Part shown: piece by piece, positions 6,150 to 12,796 of the stretch
Layout of the letters: the number at the start of each line of letters is the position of its first letter
Numbering within the stretch: position 1 is the stretch's first letter
Source: PHAA01 sp964494735
GTDB lineage: Bacteria; Bacillota; Syntrophomonadia; Syntrophomonadales; Syntrophomonadaceae
Length of the DNA stretch: 14,536 nt
Assembly (NCBI GenBank): GCA_964494735.1
Contig: CAZBSD010000043.1
Coordinates: 1-14,536 of the forward strand
Direction: 5' to 3'
Position numbers and translations under genes: made by a program
The notes under the pieces: model-generated
Databases searched by the model: none
Told to the model about the DNA's origin: nothing
The model's input: the letters and a program-made list of their open reading frames with translations, nothing else

Positions 6150-6271
6150 CTCCGAGATATGGACCAGGCCGTCGGTTTTGACCCCGATATCCACAAACGC
6201 TCCGAAGTCCACCACATTTCTTACTACCCCTTCCAATTCCATGCCGGCTTGAATGGCATCCATACTCAAAA
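6150..6271 (-). pseudogene. Exact 122-bp duplicate of part of tex
   Basis: Bases 6150-6271 are identical, base for base, to 7961-8082 inside tex and have the same orientation. The copy encodes tex residues about 631-671 (LSMDAIQAGMELEG through DGLVHISE), the first half of the S1 RNA-binding domain. Outside these limits the flanks differ. On the minus strand the frame enters through 18 or more unrelated residues and leaves as PKLPLEILTELGLY and a stop (TAG, 6113-6115). The fragment has no ribosome binding site and no complete domain. The lack of any difference implies a very recent duplication or gene conversion, or an assembly artefact. Confidence 0.85.
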
Positions 6272-6401
6272 ACCCACACTGGGTGCGACTAAGGGCTTCC
6301 TGCTCTAATAATGAGGAAGGATATTCGCAGGGGGTTCATGCTCCGCGAGATGCGGGCCTTGGCCATACGTCCGAAACAGGCCTGCTCTTAAATCCTTCCT
6401 C
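6268..6401 (-). other. Structured intergenic element; possible RNA or mobile-element remnant
   Basis: On the minus strand GAGGAAGGAT (6401-6392) pairs perfectly with ATCCTTCCTC (6322-6313). Inside it GCAGG (6385-6381) pairs with CCTGC, and there is a smaller CCGC/GCGG hairpin. Some 30 bases further, ACCCA GTG TGGGT followed by TTTTT (6284-6268) makes a short terminator-like hairpin that abuts the tex duplicate. The segment GCAGGAAGCCC just before it looks like the 3' end of IS200/IS605 tnpB genes, whose products often end in AGSP, as the frame here does (RAGSP stop). Neither an RNA gene nor an IS end can be proved from sequence alone. Confidence 0.3.
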
Positions 6402-6436
6402 TGAAGCTATATGACCACCTGAAAATGGTGACCTCG

Positions 6437-6466
6437 TAGACATTTAAATATAGGACATGCTACAAT
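6437..6466 (+). promoter_or_regulatory. Sigma-A-type promoter of the toxin-antitoxin operon
   Basis: TAGACA (6437-6442, 5 of 6 to consensus), an 18-base spacer, then TACAAT (6461-6466, 5 of 6). Transcription would start near 6473, about 110 bases before the antitoxin ATG. Confidence 0.6.
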
Positions 6467-6580
6467 GATCTTAACAAAAACTGGTTATTCTGCCGGCAAA
6501 GTGGGCATAGATATGCTATGAACACGCAGCTGGGGGTGTACGATGTGAAATACATGGTAAAAAAGATTAGGGGTGTTAAT

Positions 6581-6748
6581 ATGCCTGCAACTGCTGCTAA
6601 CTTAAAGGATAAAGGGAAGAAACAGCCGAATGTGGCAGCTACTGCACCCCTTAAAAAGGACAAGGCGGTTATGGACAAAATAACACAGGGACGCAAGGAA
6701 GCAAAAGCCGGTAAAACACATTCGTGGGATAGTGTGTTTGGTGATTGA
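6581..6748 (+). CDS. Putative antitoxin of a RelE-type toxin-antitoxin pair
   Basis: A 55-residue, lysine-rich protein (MPATAANLKDKGKKQPNVAA...GKTHSWDSVFGD). The start is taken as ATG 6581 because AGGGGTG lies five bases upstream. In-frame ATGs at 6518 and 6554 would give 76 or 64 residues but have poorer sites. The C-terminal half (DKAVMDKITQGRKEAKAGKTHSW) is probably a helix plus extended tail that wraps the toxin, as antitoxins of this size do. I see no recognisable DNA-binding fold in the short N-terminus. Its TGA overlaps the start of the toxin gene by 8 bases, the usual sign of translational coupling. Assignment as antitoxin rests on this arrangement, not on a recognised family. Confidence 0.7.
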   Translation: MPATAANLKDKGKKQPNVAATAPLKKDKAVMDKITQGRKEAKAGKTHSWDSVFGD

Positions 6749-7055
6749 AGTAAGGTTTGTAACCCAAGCGAAAAATTTTTTAAAAAAGTGCCCACCTGAA
6801 TTGAGAAATATATTTAAAGATCATCTGTCCGTCATCTATGAAGATATAGAGGCGGGCATTCCTTTAGCCGGGGACTTGGCGGGATGCTACAAAATGAGAA
6901 TAAATTATGGCAATCAGAAATACCGCGTAATATACGAGGTTATCAATGAAAACGAAGTTGTTGTTGTCTATTGCGGTCTTAGAAAAGATGCGTATCAAAT
7001 AATTAAAAAAAGCGGCGTTATAAAAGGATCTGCGAAGGAAAAGAAAGGTAAATAA
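6741..7055 (+). CDS. RelE/ParE-superfamily toxin
   Basis: A 104-residue basic protein beginning IEVRFVTQAKNFLKKCPPEL and carrying the superfamily core. There is a helical pair (residues about 10-40), then LAGDLAGCYKMRINYGNQKYRVIYEV, followed by VVVVYCGLRKDAYQIIKK. The KYRVIYEV and GLRKDAY strands are typical of RelE-like mRNA interferases, which cut mRNA in the ribosome A-site. ParE-like gyrase inhibitors share the fold, so the target is not settled. The start is GTG 6741 (GTGATTGA overlap with the antitoxin stop); GTG 6732 would add three residues. A terminator follows 30 bases after the stop. The pair is clearly AT-richer than tex or the rib genes, which suggests recent acquisition. Confidence 0.85.
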   Translation: MIEVRFVTQAKNFLKKCPPELRNIFKDHLSVIYEDIEAGIPLAGDLAGCYKMRINYGNQKYRVIYEVINENEVVVVYCGLRKDAYQIIKKSGVIKGSAKEKKGK

Positions 7056-7084
7056 CAAAGTCGCCCGAAAAATACGTTAAACAT

Positions 7085-7112
7085 GCTCTGGCTATACGGC
7101 CGGAGCTTTTTT
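7085..7112 (+). terminator. Rho-independent terminator of the toxin-antitoxin operon
   Basis: GCTCTGGC (7085-7092) pairs with GCCGGAGC (7099-7106), with one G-U pair and a six-base loop, followed by TTTTTT (7107-7112). Confidence 0.85.
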
Positions 7113-7130
7113 GTTGGGGTTCTACTTACA

Positions 7131-7155
7131 ACCGCCTTGGTGGGCGGTATTTTAT
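7131..7155 (+). terminator. Second hairpin with T-rich tail
   Basis: ACCGCC (7131-7136) and GGCGGT (7143-7148) with loop TTGGTG, followed by ATTTTATT. It is a weaker terminator-like hairpin, possibly a back-up to the one at 7085. Confidence 0.45.
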
Positions 7156-7415
7156 TGCGGTGAGGGGGGTGAGCAATGAATGGGGATCACCGATCGATCA
7201 CTAATTTAATTTTCCTTAGTCGTTTATGGCCCGCCGGAGCGGTCTGCAGGCTGTAGGGGGGTGATTAAATGGATATATTAACTAAAATAGTTTCTCGAAA
7301 CAGGGCAGTCAGTATGTTCCTCATCTTCCGCCAACCTTTTTTATCCGCTCCATCATGCATAAAATCACGGCCAAATCAGTAGATTAAACCATAGTCACCA
7401 TATTTTACGGAGGAA
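7156..7415. other. Intergenic stretch with two tiny ORFs of doubtful reality
   Basis: Two short plus-strand frames have good GGGGGTG-type sites: 7176-7256 (26 residues) and 7269-7382 (37 residues, MDILTKIVSRNRAVSM...). Neither has a recognisable motif. No promoter, repeat or RNA could be supported. The second one runs up to the leader of the pilin gene and might be a leader peptide. Confidence 0.2.
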
Positions 7416-7421
7416 ATGGCT

Positions 7422-7592
7422 ATGGGTTTATTAAAAAGGACGATCATCGCTCAGGAAGGCAACTTCATCGTGGAATATGCGCTTTTCACCGCATTTATAT
7501 CGGCTCTTGTCTTTGGGGCGATGGGTTTTATCGGCGCCCAATCCAACCGGGTCACCAGTATCTTGGAGAGTATTGGGCAGGCTTTGCAATGA
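7422..7592 (+). CDS. Flp/Fap-type class IVb prepilin
   Basis: A 56-residue protein. A basic leader MGLLKRTIIAQEG is followed by NFIVEYALFTAFISALVFGAMGF and a short hydrophilic tail (GAQSNRVTSILESIGQALQ). The sequence G13-NFIVE-Y fits the class IVb (Flp) prepilin cleavage pattern, Gly followed by four residues then Glu-Tyr, with the hydrophobic assembly helix directly after it. Cleavage after G13 by a TadV/FppA-type peptidase would leave a 43-residue mature pilin. ATG 7422 is chosen over the in-frame ATG 7416 because GGAGG (7409-7413) is eight bases from it. No other tad genes are in the window, so it would be an orphan pilin or pseudopilin using machinery encoded elsewhere. There is no clear terminator. 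Confidence 0.75.
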   Translation: MGLLKRTIIAQEGNFIVEYALFTAFISALVFGAMGFIGAQSNRVTSILESIGQALQ

Positions 7593-7831
7593 ACCTTGGT
7601 GAGTGCGGCGCGTTGACCCGGCAATGTTTTCCATTTAATTAACCTCCCCTAAATTATCCGAACCGCGCGGGCGTTTCTGACTGGGTCATCTCCCGCCGAG
7701 GGATAGCTAGGTCCAGTATACGCTCCATTGTCCGGTGAGAAGCACTCACCCGCCGACAAATGGTTTTTATCAATAGATGGCAAATAATCTGGTAGGGCGG
7801 AGGACTGGTTGGCAGGCCAGGCCCCTCTGGC

Positions 7832-9973
7832 TTACTGGTTCTGGGGTTTCATGCTCAAGGCAATGCGATGCCGCGCGCGATCGATGCTGAGGACGGTTAC
7901 TTTGACTACATCCCCGATGGACACGATTTCCAGCGGGTGCTTGACGCGCTGGGCGGACAACTCCGAGATATGGACCAGGCCGTCGGTTTTGACCCCGATA
8001 TCCACAAACGCTCCGAAGTCCACCACATTTCTTACTACCCCTTCCAATTCCATGCCGGCTTGAATGGCATCCATACTCAAAACATCCTGCCGGAAAATGG
8101 GCGGGGGTACATCTTCACGGGGGTCCCGGCCAGGTCTCAGCAAGGCTTCTACGATGTCCTTGAGGGTAGGCAAACCCGCCCCCAGCGCCGCCGATAACTG
8201 GTGCAGGTTTGCGGATTGCAGCTTGGTCCGCAAACTGGAATCGTCCGGATTGCGCCCATCCTCATCCAGTTGATGCAAGAGGTTCTGGACCAGTTGGTAG
8301 GATTCAGGGTGGATCGGGGTGGCGTCCAGGGGGTTGGCCCCGCCGCTGATGCGCAGAAAACCCGCCGCCTGCTCGAAGGCCTTGGGCCCCAGCTTGGGGA
8401 CCTTGAGCAATTGGCGGCGATTATCATATGAGCCATTTTCGGCCCGGTATTGGACGATATTTTTGGCTACCGCGGCGTTGATGCCGGCCACATAAGTCAG
8501 CAAGGCAGCCGAGGCGGTATTGAGATCGACCCCCACATAGTTTACCGCCGACTCCACCACCGCACTTAGTTTTTCCTCCAGCTGCCGAGCGGGGAGATCG
8601 TGCTGATACTGCCCCACACCGATACTCTTGGGATCGATTTTCACCAGCTCCGCCAAGGGGTCCTGAATCCGCCGGGCGATAGATATGGCGCTGCGCTCCG
8701 ATACATCCAGGTCGGGGAATTCCTCCGCTGCCAAGGGGGAGGCGGAATAAACGCTGGCGCCGGCTTCACTTACGATGGTGTAGGCCAGGCCGGGCTGGGT
8801 TGACTGTTGTATGAAACTGGCCACTACCGCTTCGGTTTCCCGTGAGGCAGTGCCATTACCGATGGCGATGGCGTCCACCTGGTACTTTTCCACCAGCCGC
8901 CCCATCACCGCCTGGGCGGCTTTGATCTCACTGCGGGGCGGGGTAGGGTAGAAGACCCCTATCTCTCCGACCAGTCCGGTAGGGTCCACTACTGCCCATT
9001 TGCAGCCGGTGCGATAAGCGGGATCGATACCCAATATGGTTTTGCCTTTGACCGGGGCCTGTAGAAGCAACGACCGCAGGTTGCGGGCAAAAACATCCAA
9101 TGCCTGGGTTTGGGCTTTTTCGGTCAGTTCATTGCGGATATCCCGCTCGATAGCCGGGGCCAGGAGACGCTGCCAGGCATCGATGATCGCTGTGCCCAGC
9201 TGTTCCTGGGCCGGCCCCGTCTTAAGATATTTCCGGTTCATCATCTGGACGATGGAATCCTGGTCCTGCTCGATGGCAACCTTGACCACTTCCTCCTTTT
9301 CAGCCCGATTAATGGCCAGGATGCGGTGGGAAGGCATACGGTTTACCGGTTCGTGATAGTCATAATACATGGCGTAGACCGAGTCCTGCTCCTTATCCTT
9401 GGCGCGGCTGACCACTACCCCGGATCTCCGGGTTGCAGCCCGCGCGTTTTGGCGCAGAACGGGGTCATCCGCCACCATTTCGGCGATTATATCCCGAGCC
9501 CCCTGCAAGGCGGCGGCGGTGGAATCCACCCCCTCATTGAGGTATTCTTCGGCTTCCCGCTCGGGATCGCCGCTGGGAGGGCAACTCAGTATATAATCGG
9601 CCAGCCCCTGCAACCCCTTATCCCGGGCCATGGAGGCACGAGTACGGCGCTTGGGACGAAAGGGACGATAAATATCCTCCACCTCGGTGAGCCGGCGGGC
9701 GGCCATGATCTTTTCCTGGATGTCAGGGGTGAGCTGACCCTGCTCCTCGATATGGCGCAGGACCTCTTCTTTGCGCTGGGCCAGACCGCGGAATAATTTC
9801 TGCAGTTCGTCGATGCGCCGAATCTGCACCTCATCCAATTCGCCGGTGACTTCCTTGCGATAACGGGCTATGAAGGGAATGGTTTTGTCGTCATCCAGCA
9901 AAGCCAGCGTACTGGCGATTTTGGCTGCCGGAATGCCGCTTTCCAAAGCGATCGATTCGATTATCTTATCCAT
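7832..9973 (-). CDS. tex: Tex, S1-domain transcription accessory / RNA-binding protein
   Basis: The 713-residue protein has the full length and domain order of Tex. The N-terminal helical Tex domain (about 1-190) contains PFIARYRKEVTGELDE and IYRPFRPKRRTRA. A YqgF/RuvC-like domain (about 308-440) carries LGIDPAYRTGCKWAVVD and IAIGNGTASRE. Helix-hairpin-helix motifs (about 480-540) include DLNTASAALLTYVAGIN and LLKVPKLGPKAFEQAAGFLR. The C-terminal S1 domain (638-708) contains VVDFGAFVDIGVKTDGLVHI. Tex is a conserved cytoplasmic nucleic-acid-binding protein related to eukaryotic Spt6. It affects toxin or general gene expression in some pathogens, but its exact job is unsettled. The ATG has AGGAG about 10 bases upstream. 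It is transcribed divergently from the large secreted protein at 10177. Part of its S1 coding region is duplicated at 6150-6271. No convincing terminator follows. Confidence 0.95.
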   Translation of the reverse strand: MDKIIESIALESGIPAAKIASTLALLDDDKTIPFIARYRKEVTGELDEVQIRRIDELQKLFRGLAQRKEEVLRHIEEQGQLTPDIQEKIMAARRLTEVEDIYRPFRPKRRTRASMARDKGLQGLADYILSCPPSGDPEREAEEYLNEGVDSTAAALQGARDIIAEMVADDPVLRQNARAATRRSGVVVSRAKDKEQDSVYAMYYDYHEPVNRMPSHRILAINRAEKEEVVKVAIEQDQDSIVQMMNRKYLKTGPAQEQLGTAIIDAWQRLLAPAIERDIRNELTEKAQTQALDVFARNLRSLLLQAPVKGKTILGIDPAYRTGCKWAVVDPTGLVGEIGVFYPTPPRSEIKAAQAVMGRLVEKYQVDAIAIGNGTASRETEAVVASFIQQSTQPGLAYTIVSEAGASVYSASPLAAEEFPDLDVSERSAISIARRIQDPLAELVKIDPKSIGVGQYQHDLPARQLEEKLSAVVESAVNYVGVDLNTASAALLTYVAGINAAVAKNIVQYRAENGSYDNRRQLLKVPKLGPKAFEQAAGFLRISGGANPLDATPIHPESYQLVQNLLHQLDEDGRNPDDSSLRTKLQSANLHQLSAALGAGLPTLKDIVEALLRPGRDPREDVPPPIFRQDVLSMDAIQAGMELEGVVRNVVDFGAFVDIGVKTDGLVHISELSAQRVKHPLEIVSIGDVVKVTVLSIDRARHRIALSMKPQNQ

Positions 9974-10176
9974 AAATGTCTCTGCTCCTGCCTTTATTGA
10001 TCAGTCGGCCGCCATGGAAACATATTTTTTTCATATTTGGCCTTGCTCAATACATTATCATAGAGGGAGGATATTTCGTATTTATTTAAAAATGGTTAAA
10101 TGGGGGGGGGATACGATCAAGCACTGCTGGCGGATTAAACGGACCCAGTCAATTTGTGGTAAGGAGATGATGCTCG

Positions 10177-12336
10177 ATGTATAAAAACAGGGGAGTAGTT
10201 TCCCTGCTGGTCAGCCTGGTAATGCTGATCATGATCGTCTTTGCCCCCGGAATGGCGGCTGCCTTGGACGTCCAGATTGTCAAGCCGCCGATTGCCAACC
10301 TGATAACACCGGACCTGACCAATCCAAATGTGATCAATCCAAATCTGATCAATCCAGATCTGATCAACCGGCCCAACTTCCAATTGCCGATTTTGACCCC
10401 CAGCGTCACCATCAAAGCCATACCTCTCTACCGCTGCTGGAACGGTAAGGTGCATTGGTATACCACCAGCCTGGACCAGCGTAACAGCTGGCTGGCGGGC
10501 GGCTTCACCGATGAGGGGATCACCTGCTATATATCCCCGGTACCCCTGCCTGACACGGTTCCGCTCTACAAATGTATGCTCTACAATGACATGTACTATG
10601 CCACCAGCTCGGCGGAGCGGGACGCGGTCATTTCCAAATACGGTTTTTCCTGTGTGGGCATAGAGGGTTATGCCATCGCCGCCAACAACACCTCTGACGG
10701 GGATGTCAATGTGAACTGCTGGTATCGCCCCGAATCAGATCATTCCGACGGCTGGGAATGGCTGTCGGGGGAAACTTTCGTAAGCGCTTCCGACATGGTC
10801 CGGCACCATTTTTACCAGGTCGATCCGGCCAATATCCCCGGCTACAACTATTCAGGGGTGGTCTTCCGGGGCTGGTCTTCTGCTGAAGCCATCCAGAAGA
10901 TCAAAGTCACCGACCCCAATGGGGGAGAATCCCTCAAAGCCGGCACCGTGCAGGAGATCACCTGGACAGCGACCCGGGAGGGCGGAGAAGTGAATCTCTA
11001 TTATGCCACCGACGGCGGGGCGGCTGATACCTGGACCAAGATCATGGAGGGGCTGCCCAATGACGGCAGCTATTCCTGGACGGTTCCCAACAAGAACACT
11101 TCCAATGGCGTGGTCCAGGTGGGCTGGCATTACTACGACAATGAGACCGATTGCGAGGCCTATGCCTGCGATACCAACGACTACAAGTTCTCCATCGCCG
11201 GATCAGGGATTTTGAAGCCGGGCATTGACATTAATCTGCCTCTGCTCAAGCTCTTCCCGGCCGCACCCAGCGGTCTGACCGTCACCCCCTACCTCTCCAG
11301 CCGGCTGGACCTGAGCTGGAAGGACAATGCCAGCAATGAGACCGGCTACACCATCGAAAGGAAGCCGGCCGGGGGCGTTTACACCCAGCTCGCCGCGGTG
11401 GGCGCCAATAAAACCAAATACTCGGATACCAGCGCCCAGTACGGTACCAAATACTATTACCGGGTAAAGGCCAATGGGAGCTTCGATTCCGGTTATTCCA
11501 ACGAAGCCCCGGGCTTACTGCAGAAATTCGCGGTTATGCCGAATATCGATTACGCAAAGATGATCCCGGCGGCTCCGACCACCTTAAGCGCTACCGCTGT
11601 GCCGGGCAACCCCAAGGGGGTGAAACTCTCCTGGAAGGCCAGCTCTTCTGATATCGACGGCTATATCGTGGAGAGAAAATCGGGTTCGGGAACCTGGCAA
11701 ATGAGCTCCACGGTGGGCGACAACAAGACCAGTGTGACCGAAAGCGGTCTGAACAGCGGCCAATCATACAGTTACCGGGTGCTCGCCTATAACATGTTCT
11801 TGAATTCCAAGCCCTCCAACGTGGTTGTCTACACTCCTGCCGGCAGCTCCGGCGGCAACACCGGCGCAGGCCAACAGGTCAACCTGGAGTTTTTCCTGGG
11901 CAAGGGCACCTATAATCTCAACGGCGCCGCGGCCGCCATGGACGTCAGCCCCATCTCCCTCGGTGGCCGGACCCTGCTGCCCATCCGCTATGTAACCGAC
12001 GCCATCGGTGCCGACATCCAATGGTTCGATACCGAGAAGAAGGTGCAGATCAACCAGGGCGCGACGGCCATGGAACTGTGGATCGGCCGCAACCAGGCCC
12101 GGGTCAATGGCCAAAGCGTTTTCATCGATCCGGATAACGCTTCCATCATGCCACTAATTATCAACGGCCGCACTATGATGCCGCTGCGTTTTATCACTGA
12201 GAAACTTGGCTGTACGGTGGAATGGATCCCCGAATTCAGTAAGATCAAGATTGGGTATCAAGGCAATAAGCTGGACCCCCAGCCGGAGCCGCCCATGACC
12301 TGGCTGAATCCGCAGCCCGAGCCTCCCATTCAATAG
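10177..12336 (+). CDS. Large secreted multidomain protein: DUF5648-like repeats, two FN3 domains, copper-amine-oxidase N-type domain
   Basis: A 719-residue protein; ATG 10177 follows AAGGAG by ten bases. A signal peptide (residues 1-29, LLVSLVMLIMIVFAPGMAAA) is followed by a low-complexity Asn-Pro stretch made of five-residue repeats (45-66). Residues about 80-170 look like DUF5648-type repeats (PLYRCWNGKVHWYTTS and PLYKCMLYNDMYYATSSAERD), found in secreted proteins. Residues 240-340 (VTDPNGGESLKAGTVQEITW) match the Ser-Thr-rich/Kre9-like beta domain. Two fibronectin type III domains occupy 363-450 and 464-555. A copper-amine-oxidase N-terminal-like domain spans 570-693, with the repeated pattern ISLGGRTLLPIRYVTDAIGA and IINGRTMMPLRFITEKLG. 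The tail has two PQPEPP motifs. The domain set indicates extracellular binding or wall association, not catalysis. No SLH or sortase motif is seen. A strong terminator follows. Confidence 0.88.
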   Translation: MYKNRGVVSLLVSLVMLIMIVFAPGMAAALDVQIVKPPIANLITPDLTNPNVINPNLINPDLINRPNFQLPILTPSVTIKAIPLYRCWNGKVHWYTTSLDQRNSWLAGGFTDEGITCYISPVPLPDTVPLYKCMLYNDMYYATSSAERDAVISKYGFSCVGIEGYAIAANNTSDGDVNVNCWYRPESDHSDGWEWLSGETFVSASDMVRHHFYQVDPANIPGYNYSGVVFRGWSSAEAIQKIKVTDPNGGESLKAGTVQEITWTATREGGEVNLYYATDGGAADTWTKIMEGLPNDGSYSWTVPNKNTSNGVVQVGWHYYDNETDCEAYACDTNDYKFSIAGSGILKPGIDINLPLLKLFPAAPSGLTVTPYLSSRLDLSWKDNASNETGYTIERKPAGGVYTQLAAVGANKTKYSDTSAQYGTKYYYRVKANGSFDSGYSNEAPGLLQKFAVMPNIDYAKMIPAAPTTLSATAVPGNPKGVKLSWKASSSDIDGYIVERKSGSGTWQMSSTVGDNKTSVTESGLNSGQSYSYRVLAYNMFLNSKPSNVVVYTPAGSSGGNTGAGQQVNLEFFLGKGTYNLNGAAAAMDVSPISLGGRTLLPIRYVTDAIGADIQWFDTEKKVQINQGATAMELWIGRNQARVNGQSVFIDPDNASIMPLIINGRTMMPLRFITEKLGCTVEWIPEFSKIKIGYQGNKLDPQPEPPMTWLNPQPEPPIQ
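10306..10365 (+). repeat. 15-bp in-frame tandem repeat
   Basis: AATCCAAATGTGATC, AATCCAAATCTGATC and AATCCAGATCTGATC (10321-10365), preceded by a degenerate unit (10306-10320). They encode successive N-P-[ND]-[LV]-I pentapeptides just after the signal peptide, a likely spacer that can change length by slippage. Confidence 0.85.
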
Positions 12337-12394
12337 CGGAGTGTCGTCGCCTTCGATTAATGTTTAGTGAAATGAATTAATGTATTGCATACCA

Positions 12395-12437
12395 GAATTG
12401 CCTCAAGCCGGAAAGCAGCTTGGGGCAATTCCATTTT
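12395..12437 (+). terminator. Rho-independent terminator of the multidomain secreted protein gene
   Basis: GAATTGCCTCAAGC (12395-12408) pairs with GCTTGGGGCAATTC (12418-12431) over 14 bp with one G-U pair, loop CGGAAAGCA, then ATTTTG. It lies about 60 bases after the stop. Confidence 0.85.
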
Positions 12438-12500
12438 GACGTACGGGTCGGCATATGTGGTGGCTGGCCGGTGAATTGCCGCTGATGGAGAGGCACAGAA

Positions 12501-12527
12501 AACATAAAACCCTCGAATCATCGAGGG
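12501..12527 (-). terminator. Terminator of tRNA-Leu
   Basis: On the minus strand CCCTCGA (12527-12521), loop TGAT, TCGAGGG (12516-12510), then TTTTATGTT. It starts 13 bases after the tRNA CCA end. Confidence 0.88.
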
Positions 12528-12539
12528 CTTGATCACGTA

Positions 12540-12626
12540 TGGTGCGGTAGAGAGGACTTGAACCTCCACAGCCTTGCGACTACTAGAACCTGAATCTAGC
12601 GCGTCTGCCAATTCCGCCACTACCGC
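12540..12626 (-). tRNA. tRNA-Leu, anticodon CAG
   Basis: An 87-base class II tRNA with encoded CCA. The acceptor arms GCGGTAG (12626-12620) and CTACCGC (12550-12544) pair fully. The D-arm region GGCGGAATTGGCAGACGC is typical of bacterial tRNA-Leu. The anticodon stem CTAGA/TCTAG encloses loop TTCAGGT, giving CAG, which reads CUG codons. There is a long variable arm (AGTCGCAAGGCTGT) and the T-arm contains GGTTCAAGTCC. It stands alone, with its own consensus promoter and a terminator. Confidence 0.96.
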
Positions 12627-12656
12627 AGATGAGAATCTATCTTCTCAGCAAGAAAA

Positions 12657-12686
12657 ATTATATTATACCGGCGGCGGAGTTGTCAA
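12657..12686 (-). promoter_or_regulatory. Consensus sigma-A promoter of tRNA-Leu
   Basis: On the minus strand TTGACA (12686-12681), an 18-base spacer and TATAAT (12662-12657), both hexamers perfect. The start point would be about 24 bases before the mature tRNA 5' end. Confidence 0.82.
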
Positions 12687-12707
12687 GAAGGGCGGCTGAG
12701 TAAAAAA

Positions 12708-12762
12708 CAAATGTAGGATATAGGCGACATTTGCAGATTCCAGAATCTCACAGATTTATAAT
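12708..12762 (+). promoter_or_regulatory. Operator-like palindromes and -10 box upstream of the replication gene
   Basis: CAAATGT (12708-12714) and ACATTTG (12727-12733) form a perfect inverted repeat 12 bases apart. Two bases on, AGATTC CA GAATCT (12735-12748) is a second perfect palindrome. TATAAT (12757-12762) follows; the usual -35 position falls on the second palindrome and has no good hexamer. The arrangement suits a repressed or activated phage-type promoter 35 bases before the GTG start. Confidence 0.5.
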
Positions 12763-12796
12763 GGAGCTGTAACTTCATTATCGAGGAGGGAGAATA

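Noticed and set aside
7176..7382. Two tiny ORFs (26 and 37 residues) with GGGGGTG sites before the pilin gene
   Set aside because: No motif, helix or neighbour supports them; kept only as a note on the intergenic stretch.
9110..9796. 228-residue plus-strand ORF inside tex
   Set aside because: Shadow frame of the full-length, well-conserved tex gene; no ribosome binding site and no recognisable motif.
12540..12626. tRNA-Leu as the integration site (attB) of the phage-like segment
   Set aside because: The tRNA 3' end, the usual crossover, faces away from the replication gene, and I found no second copy of that end in the window.
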